A DNA stretch of 64,000 bases from contig CM060842.1 in the NCBI GenBank assembly GCA_030762175.1, positions 68,446,001 through 68,510,000 of the forward strand. The letters run 5' to 3'. Below the pieces are notes generated by a model. That model had not been told where the DNA came from, did not search any database, and saw only the letters and a list, made by a program, of their open reading frames with translations. The first letter of the stretch is position 1, and each line of letters opens with the position of its first letter. Positions 56,901 to 64,000 of this stretch are shown one piece after another. A program made the position numbers and the translations under genes. This DNA comes from Metallyticus violacea. Its lineage: Eukaryota > Arthropoda > Insecta > Mantodea > Metallyticidae.

Positions 56901-58620
56901 AAGATAGAAGCGAACCAAACTGCACACACAGCACACCATGGTCAAGCATAGCAGCGGCTTGAGACCAGCAGAAACGTCTAGATGTCCAGGTCCTGTTGCC
57001 TGGTATTCTTCTAGGGAGCATCTTGGATATCGAGCGTCAGCAGAAATGAAAAAAATGGGTTGTAAATTGTTAAAAAAAAGTTGAAAATGAATTGTAAAAG
57101 TAAATAAATGTACGTTGATTGAAATATTAGTGAAATGTAATAATTTATCGCTGCCGCGTACCAATATTACTAGTGTTGCTGTTTTAAAACATGTAGAATT
57201 TAAACTGTATTGATAAATGTAAAAGGGGAATAAATAAAATGTAATCTGGAATGTTACTCTCTGGTATAGAATAAATCATCAAGATGTAAGCATTGCAGAA
57301 TCAAATTTTTAAAAATAATTAAAAAAAAATATCCCAAATGAAAAAAAAATGACTAGCAGGAAATAAAATTGCATTAAATAAAGTTAAAACAAATGCATAT
57401 TTTGCAGAGGAGAAGAAATTGCATTTTATGGTTGGGGTAAACAAATTAGAAAATCTTATTCATTGAAAATAAGCATCTGAGTTGCAAACTTTGAATTAAT
57501 TTCAATTCTTCCACTAATAACTTTGTTCCATTCTTTGGAAATATCGTCTATGCATATTCAAATGTACTTTGGGAGATGTTTTTTTCATAATTTATTATCG
57601 ACACGGTGATCAATAAGGCACAGTGAACGGAAAGTTAAAATATTTCTTTATAGCTGAGGTTTCTCCGGGTTTTCCTGAATGAAAAATGCCATAAATACCT
57701 AGAAATAGCTAGAGCTGAATTATTTTTTTCCTAAAATTCCTTCCAAAAATTCTCCTTTCATCTGATGCATCATCATTGTTCACCGCGTGGGATCGCACAG
57801 TGATAAAAATCTTGTTTTAATCTCCATGTGTCTTTGCTGAATTAATGCTAGTTATCGTATTTCTGTATAATAGAGTGCTTTAAATACAAAAATTCATAAC
57901 AAAGTGATACAACTTTAGACTCTTCATCTTAGAACCCTCAGTATATTTCAATTAAATATATATCAACTTTTTTATTTATTTTCCCCTGAAAACTAAGCCC
58001 TGTGAACTATTTTCAAGTCCATGCAATTCAAGTCAGTCTATACGAATTTTTGTTTCCATCGCTATCCCCATCCTGGGGGAAAAAAGTAAACGATTTCGCT
58101 CTGGCGCGGTTCCTCCGGGAAAATAATTTCTACCACCACCAGACACTACAAGATCCATTAAGTCCTAATGGCCAAATGTTCTACAAGAGGGGAAATAACA
58201 AACAAATTAGGGTTTCGAATGTGATATTAATGGCAGTCCAGTATTGGTTGAGAAGCTCAATTTTTCTAAGCGGAAATTTCTTGCAAAAGAGAACATTGAT
58301 TTTACTCACTGTAAATGCACAATTATTAGCACATTCAGATAAGGGATGGCACATAACTCTCTGGAAGTATACCCGAGAGAGAAAATAGGAAAAAACAGAA
58401 ATAAAATAAAGAAATGTAACTATTTAGAAATGTGTCATGTTTAGGTAGCTATACAGGATGGGCGGATAGAAAGTTAGATTAAAGCAGAATATGACATCAA
58501 TTACTATATTGTGCCCTATCATTTCATTTTTACAACAAATATTCGTTAATCTTGTTCATAAACCTTATTTTATGAGAATGTTAAAAGTATTTAAAATTAT
58601 TCAATTTTAAAAACGTTTTT
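56901..58620. other. Stretch without recognised genes; 128-codon frame
   Basis: The frame at 58002-58388 (+, 128 codons; includes GKKVNDFALARFLREN, HQTLQDPLSPNGQMF and MAVQYWLRSSIF) is the longest uninterrupted non-mariner frame in the window. I recognise no domain and cannot tell whether it is coding. A block at about 56935-57050 is GC-richer and conserved-looking but unassigned. Confidence 0.4.
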
Positions 58621-58639
58621 TTCCAAAAACTGTTTTTAT

Positions 58640-59118
58640 TACATGGGCTGTTGTTGATTGTGTTTCACGTGTGTAGTTCATTTCCTGCTAGCATTATGGT
58701 GTATTGCAATGGGTGCTACTACTGGTACTATCTTTACGACATGCATGCATCAGACCACATTTAAGACGTGTGTGAAGCCGCAGAACCTTCTTTTTCACAA
58801 AATGTGTATGTTTAGCCGGAATACCAACCTTCACTTGGTCCAATAGCGAAGCCTAATACTTCCCGGTGATGGTTCAGCCCTTCTGGAGGTAGACTATGAG
58901 TACCACACCACAAGAATCCCAGAAAACCGTAGCCATAACTTTTCCTGCAGATGGAACCGTTTTGCTTTCACCTGTTGCCATCCACTGTTTAGACTGTTCC
59001 TTCTGTCTGGTGTGTAGTGATAAATTTATGTTTCATTTACTATTATGAAATGTCAAGAAACTCACTGGAATTACATTTAAATAAGTCTAAACACTCTTGA
59101 AAAATGTTCATTCATGTA
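58640..59118 (-). pseudogene. Old mariner, C-terminal part (split by a later insertion)
   Basis: Minus-strand reading from 59110 leftwards: ECLDLFKCNSSEFL, then HFIIVNET, a stop, IYHYTPD (first catalytic block, aspartate replaced by asparagine), KEQSKQW, TVPSAGKVMATVFWDS (about 58900-58960), VVLIVYLQKG, TITGKY and LDQVKVGIPAKHTHFVKKKVL. The HQDNAPAH and SPDLAPSD blocks beyond are not recognisable. The left border, somewhere between 58450 and 58650, is uncertain. The N-terminal part of the same element lies on the other side of the fold-back insertion at 59119-59881. Confidence 0.88.
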
Positions 59119-59881
59119 TGAGGGCCATCCAGAAAGTAAGTCCCAATCGCGCCTGGAAATGGAACCACTTGTCGGATAGGAATGCGCATGCTCAGGAGTA
59201 GAGAGGAAGTATGTGGGAATAATGCAGTAAAGTTTCAGCCTTGTGACGGCTGTGGTTACCGCGCTGTGCTAGGAGAAAATGGCTGCTCTGATATTGTCTC
59301 CCGCCAACTGCGAGGTTCGTGCAGTCATCCGATGTTTGCACGCTCAAAAGCAAAGTCCAGCAGAGATCCATCGCCAATTGTGTCAAGTGTATGGACACGA
59401 CATTATGGTAAGACGATGGTGCAGGCAATTCACTGAAGGACGAACTAATATTCACGACGACGACCGTAGTGGCCGACCGTCCCTGGTGACGGCAGAAGTG
59501 TTGGAAAGTGTGCGGCAAGCAATTGAGCAGAACCGGCCTTCACAATTTCAGAACTCTCTTGTCAATTCCCCAGATGTCTCGCTCTCTTGTGCACGAAATT
59601 GTCTCCCGGAAGCTTGACACAATTGGCGATGGATCTCTGCTGGACTTTGCTTTTGAGCGTGCAAACCTCGGATGACTGCACGAACTTCGCAGTTGGCGGG
59701 AGACAATATCAGAGCAGCCATTTTCTCTTAGCACAGCGCGGTAACCACGGCCGTCACAAGGCTGAAATTTTATTGCATTATTCTCACATACTTCCTTTCT
59801 ATTGCTGCGCATGCGCATTCCTGTCCGACTAGTGGTGCCATCTCTAGGCGCGATTGGGACTTACTTTCTGGATGCCCCTCG
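59119..59881 (+). mobile_element. Hairpin-forming mariner derivative with 269-bp terminal inverted repeats
   Basis: Left arm 59119-59387 and right arm 59613-59881 are inverted copies of each other with only a few mismatches, around a 225-bp centre. The ends TGAGGGCCATCCAGAAAGTA and, on the minus strand, CGAGGGGCATCCAGAAAGTA are flanked by TA on both sides (59117-59118 and 59882-59883). The left arm plus centre is the 5' end of a mariner: a frame from 59279 (MAALILSPANCEVRAV, HAQKQSPAEIHRQL) through YGHDIMVRRWCRQFTEGR and DRSGRPS is the helix-turn-helix region, and a shifted frame adds TISELSCQFPQMSRSL and HEIVSRKL. There the sequence flips to the inverted copy of the first 269 bp. It therefore encodes no catalytic domain and must have been mobilised in trans. 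Its subfamily differs from that of the host mariner. Confidence 0.95.
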
Positions 59882-60300
59882 TATTTTTGGTCCATTGTCA
59901 GCAAACGCGGCACCCACCTAGAAGATTGCTTTCTCATACCCAAAACTTCGTGTAAAATGTAGTGGATACGGCTTTCAAGGTCTTTCCAATATTAACCAAC
60001 TCGTATACGTTCAATTGGCGATCTTTGGGTACAGCATTGTGAATTTTTGTCACAATCTCTTCGGTCGTAGCAATTTTGGAATGAATGCCCTGAGTGCTCA
60101 TCATCTTAAATTAATCTACGACCACGCTTATATTCAGCAGCCCACTTTTTAACAGTGGAAAACCAAGGAAAATAATCATTTAATGTGGAATTGAACTCCT
60201 TTCATATCTCTGTTGGGGTTAAACCCTTCAACACAAAGTAATTTATCACAGCTCAATTTTATCCAACACTTACACTAATGTTACAGCGCGCCATCTAAAG
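59882..60300 (-). pseudogene. Old mariner, N-terminal part (split by a later insertion)
   Basis: Minus-strand reading from about 60260: LDKIEL, a shifted frame with INYFVLKGLTPTEI (helix-turn-helix), LNDYFPWFSTVKKWAAEYKRG, then DDEHSGHS, TEEIVTKIHNAV-like, DRQLNVYELV, RIHYILHEVLGMRKQSSRW and VPRLLTMDQ just before 59884. This is a canonical mariner N-terminal half through to the WVPRLLT linker. The reading resumes with the 59118-58640 segment once the 59119-59881 insertion is removed. The upstream non-coding part extends to perhaps 60360; no 5' TIR was identified with confidence. Confidence 0.92.
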
Positions 60301-60369
60301 AACGATACTTAACTATCATAGTATTTAGCCATCTGCGCAACATTCCGAGTCAGAATACCGCTTGTATAT

Positions 60370-60564
60370 CTCTTACATTTTCGATTATATACTTTGGCAG
60401 CCTTTTGATTTAAATTATTTCTACATACTTAAGTAATATCCTTTAATTCATATATTTTATCATTTACTTCTTCTACGTATGGTTTCGATTCTAATTTTTT
60501 TTTTTGGTGTTCCTTTTAATTTTTTTTAAAGTATTTCATTTCTATATTGCATTCTAGAGAGAAT

Positions 60565-60565
<1 letters not shown>
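60370..60565. other. Region before the poly(T) tract
   Basis: T-rich sequence with a short palindrome (ATTCTAGAGAGAAT) just before the poly(T). No element recognised. Confidence 0.4.

Positions 60566-60605
<40 letters not shown>
60566..60605. repeat. Poly(T) tract of 40
   Basis: Forty uninterrupted Ts. On the minus strand this is a long poly(A), as left by a retrotransposed copy lying to the right (60606 onwards), but no such element is recognisable there. Confidence 0.9.
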
Positions 60606-60607
<2 letters not shown>

Positions 60608-63600
60608 GATACCCAGATTAAATTGCTATCATCCAGATTTACTTTACAATGTTTTATGTATGTTACCGTAAATAATTTCAGGTTTTTGTTAACTTTTTTG
60701 TTCATAATTTCGATATTCAGTTTCTAGATATTTAAATAATCTATTTCCACTTTTTATCTCACTGCATCTTTCACAAAAAATGTCATTATTTTGGCATTTG
60801 ATTTTAAAATTTTGAGTCATATATTTTACGTTTTGGTTTAATCGACGTCATGAATGCGTATTTTTCTGCACTTTTACCCCGTCCTCGACAATTTGCAAAA
60901 TATGTATTTAACTTTGTTTGTTGATTTTATTTCCTACATTAAAATTGTATTTCTATTTTTCAACTATGTCATCTAAATATACATTTATTAGTTTGGGTGG
61001 CACACAACTTTATATCTAACGTCCTTATTTATTAATATTTTTTCTATTTTTGATTATTCTACGTTTTATGTCAATGTTCCATCACTTTTATCTATTTAGA
61101 AATAACAACTTTCTTTCACATTTATCTATAACTTCTATTAACATTACCAAAATGCTTCTCAATATCTATAAAACCTGTGTTTGTCATTTTGTCTTTGTCT
61201 TTTGTATATCAACTGTAGGAAAACTACTGCCTATTGTGGCATGCCATTTTTAAATTACATTTTATTTGTGTTAATATTTCTGCTATAGCTTTCTTTTATG
61301 TTTACTTTTTCACATTTTGTATATTAGTTAAGAATAATTATTTCTGTATGCTTTTTAGTATTTAGTAACTTATAATTAAGAGACTTTGCTTCTGCTATTT
61401 TCCATTTCTCTGGTAATTTATTCTTTATTTAACTAAAGAGGTATATATGCTTGTTCTAGAGAGAAAGTCAGGATCAGGAATGATCTGGTTTAGAATGGGA
61501 GGTTGGAAGGCTAAAAGCTAACGTGTAGTTCCGGTACGAGAATCTGCCCATTTTGTGAGGGGATGAAGAATGGGTACATGTCCTGGCCGAATGTACCCAC
61601 TGCGAACCCCTGCGAAATTGCTGTTCGCAGAAATCTTTTTTAAGGTAATTAGAGGTCGATTGGCATGCCGAGATGTGTTGGCGAAACACACTAATTGCTT
61701 GAATATGCGCATTTTCTTAGTCCATACTGCGCAAAGCTAGAAGCAATTTATTTGCTGGTTGGAACGCAATAACTAGGATGATTATAAATAATATGTAATA
61801 TGTTTAAATTCATATATATTTAAATACCATTGTTACTATTTTAATTTTTTTAAAATTCATGTTTATTATTAATACTACTTATAATTATTTATTATTATTA
61901 TTATTATCATCATCATCATCATCATCATCACTATTATTTGTTCCTCTTCCAAATTGTGTATCATATTTAAGCATGTACGGTCTACGACCCTTGAATATAT
62001 TTGTAATGTGTATATAGAATTATATAATAATTATTGCTTCATATGATAGCGGATTTGCGTGTACATCCTTCTTATTTTATTTTTCCTCTTATGTTCTATT
62101 TTTCTGTTTCTTTATACCATAGTTTCTTGAAATATAACACATTTTTCTTATGTAGCATTTATTATTGTTCAAACGTTTAATAATTTTATGTGTGAAGTTT
62201 TTAGGTACATTTTTCACAGTATGCCTGCTGAATTGCTCTTTTTTACATTGTTAAGTTTTATATTGACTTTTTATACTTTCTCTATTCTTCTTGTGCGTCT
62301 TCTGTTTATGCTCTAATTTATTCTTTTTATGCCATTTCCTTGGAACATAAAATCAATAAAATCAAATAAAAATTAAAACTTCTTTCTTTGTTGCTGTTGG
62401 GACGATTGTCGCATCACCAGAATCTTATTGAAACAACTTTCTCACATCATACTAGGATTTGGAAAATACTGTAAAATATATCATGAGAGCATAAATATTT
62501 GTGTATTCCATTCCTCCTAGATATATAAAGAGGAGTAACTTATATTAATGAAATTCAATCCAATACTTTCTCCAGAGAGCGTGAGGTATTTTACTGAAGC
62601 AACATTTAAAGAGCCTCAATGAAAATATGATTATATGTATGAACATATTAATTTATATATTTGAATACATTTATAGCACTTTTTACGGTAACTATAAAAT
62701 CAACACAGCTTAATGGCTGACACTACCACAGGTACAGAACATGTAAGGTAGAAATAATTAGTCATATTGTCATACATCCATTGCGACCGGAAGACTTTAT
62801 CTTTGCTGAGCGTCTGATTTTCCAAGACTTGTGGATGGTTCGTGCCATATTATATCATTTAACTAAGGCGGATCAATAAGTAAACAAATATTTGACATTT
62901 TATTTTTCGCGAGGTTTTCTGCTATATTTGCAGACCACATGTTCGTTAAGGGGACAGTGTAATCCACGTATCATATGAAAATGATCAAGAGTTATTCACT
63001 GCGTCAGCCATGTTTATACACCGAAGCGAACCCTGCCTATGTGGCTAACCCGAAACATTTCTTTCCAAATTATTACAGCATCAGCCACTATAAAGCAAAA
63101 AAGTCTCAAAATTGGCGTGAGTACAATTTCAAAGTAATTATTGCAGGTTGGTGGATGGAAGCAAGTTGTGGATTGAAACAAAACACACAGTTTGATCTAT
63201 GTGCGCTGCGAGTAAGCTGAAATAGATTCAGAAATTCTAAGGGAGACATTTGCCTCCTGGACGGTGAAACAGCTGCCAGACGGAACGGTACTTTAATAAG
63301 GATAATCTGGTAAACTAACATACTTTATGTTTATCTTTTAATGGAGCGTGACAACATGTTTGTTTCGGCCACAAAGCACTTTGAGCTCATATGTCACAGT
63401 TTGTTTTACTTATAAGGTTAAAGTCAATTTGGAGACAGGAAGCAGAATTCAACGATTCATTACGCACATGATGCTGAAAAGCTTCCGGATAAAGAACCAC
63501 TGGTATCAAATATAAAGAATTGGAAGCAGATACTGAGCTTCAAATTCAAAGTAGAAGCTAACTATAATTTAAAAATTTGGAGTAATGATTGGGTATGTTT

Positions 63601-64000
63601 TAGACATTGATATGACATTTATTATACAACGAGTGAATAAGGGTGGTTTTGTTTTCTACTTTATATCCAAATCTGGCTAGAGTAATTGCTCTGAAGTGTT
63701 GTATTATAGCGGTCAACTCAACACGCAGAGAAGAAATTATTTACTAGTCATTAAAACATATCTTGTGTAAGATGCAAGTTCTCCAGTATTCATTTTCAGA
63801 TATTGCTCATTCCCCGAAAGCATACTTTCCACTTTCCTTTCTTAACACAGAAGCAGGTTCATTTACTTGGCAGAATTGAATAAAATGTTACTTTGCTCCC
63901 CACAGACAGTATGGCAGAACATCAGAACAGTCGAGTGCTCGCAGAGAATAGACTTAGCTTTTAATACCTGGCTTATGACGTCTAAGGGCTGAAAAGAGCA
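60606..64000. other. Stretch without recognisable genes
   Basis: T-rich on the plus strand for the first kilobase. A GC-richer block at 61470-61720 has overlapping minus-strand frames of 64 and 71 codons with no recognised domain. A word AAAATCAATAAAATCAAATAA at about 62346, with repeated polyadenylation-like AATAAA, could be the 3' end of a retroelement, but nothing upstream confirms it. An 81-codon frame at 62975-63220 (+) is unassigned. Confidence 0.4.
61886..61931 (+). repeat. Compound (ATT)n(ATC)n microsatellite
   Basis: About seven ATT units followed by about eight ATC units. The switch from ATT to ATC within one tract is a typical compound repeat. Confidence 0.95.

Noticed and set aside
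56573..57164. Several Leu/Phe/Ser-rich minus-strand frames of 64-108 codons that look membrane-spanning
   Set aside because: They are complements of a purine-rich tract and GAA microsatellite; the apparent hydrophobic segments are a composition artefact.
59540..59832. Open frames of 81-92 codons on both strands of the fold-back element's right arm
   Set aside because: They are the inverted copies and antisense shadows of the left-arm mariner frame, not extra genes.
1..64000. CRISPR arrays, bacterial operons, rRNA or intact tRNA genes
   Set aside because: No regularly spaced direct repeats with unique spacers, no Shine-Dalgarno-led gene runs, no rRNA-like stretch and no tRNA with a convincing cloverleaf were seen; the window is eukaryotic.

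Overview
This window looks like a piece of an AT-rich, repeat-laden animal genome, most probably an insect (inference). It is roughly two-thirds A+T. The only recognisable coding sequence is decayed transposase or reverse transcriptase. Three families of tRNA-derived SINEs with target-site duplications are present, and no operon, Shine-Dalgarno, phage or plasmid signatures were seen. The repeat mix (several mariner subfamilies, a Mutator-like element, a LINE, SINEs, microsatellites) suits an arthropod with a large genome. Species cannot be assigned from the sequence alone. I could not identify a single intact host gene. The window reads as intergenic or deep intronic DNA, and small isolated exons cannot be excluded.

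Layout. 1-9.5 kb: a decayed Mutator-like transposase (+, 1.62-2.30 kb), an internally deleted mariner (-, 3.19-4.10 kb), a SINE of family B with clean target duplications (5.74-6.05 kb) and a short family A SINE (7.10-7.30 kb). 9.5-20 kb: a family C SINE (9.53-9.82 kb), a mariner fragment that keeps all three catalytic aspartates with D34D spacing but is frameshifted and truncated (9.98-10.55 kb), a second mariner lineage (13.75-14.1 kb), two family A SINE pieces (16.21-16.61 kb) and a DDE transposase scrap (19.75 kb). 20-34 kb: a dispersed repeat with copies at 21.26 and 29.04 kb, head-to-head family C SINEs at 23.3-23.76 kb and again at 32.05-32.65 kb, a perfect 78-bp palindrome beside an (AT)n tract (27.04-27.21 kb), and a diverged tandem array of about 140-bp units (28.2-29.03 kb).

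34-43 kb: a tRNA-like unit (34.55 kb), a mariner with both TIRs and TA target sites that carries a nested family A SINE (34.85-36.06 kb), another DDE transposase remnant (39.47-39.79 kb) and a near full-length decayed mariner (-, 41.36-42.48 kb). 43-54.9 kb holds no recognisable element. 54.9-64 kb: a mariner remnant preceded by a 32-bp triplication, a LINE reverse-transcriptase remnant, and an old mariner (-) split by insertion of a hairpin-forming, inverted-repeat derivative of a different mariner (59,119-59,881) at a TA site.

The window records successive waves of transposition. Relative ages can be read from the nesting: the old mariner is older than the fold-back mariner inside it, and the mariner at 34.85 kb is older than the SINE inside it. 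None of the elements looks able to encode its own mobility. No operating multi-gene system was found. The best candidates for new biology are the fold-back mariner derivative, the 78-bp perfect palindrome, the paired head-to-head SINEs and the unassigned 140-bp repeat array.
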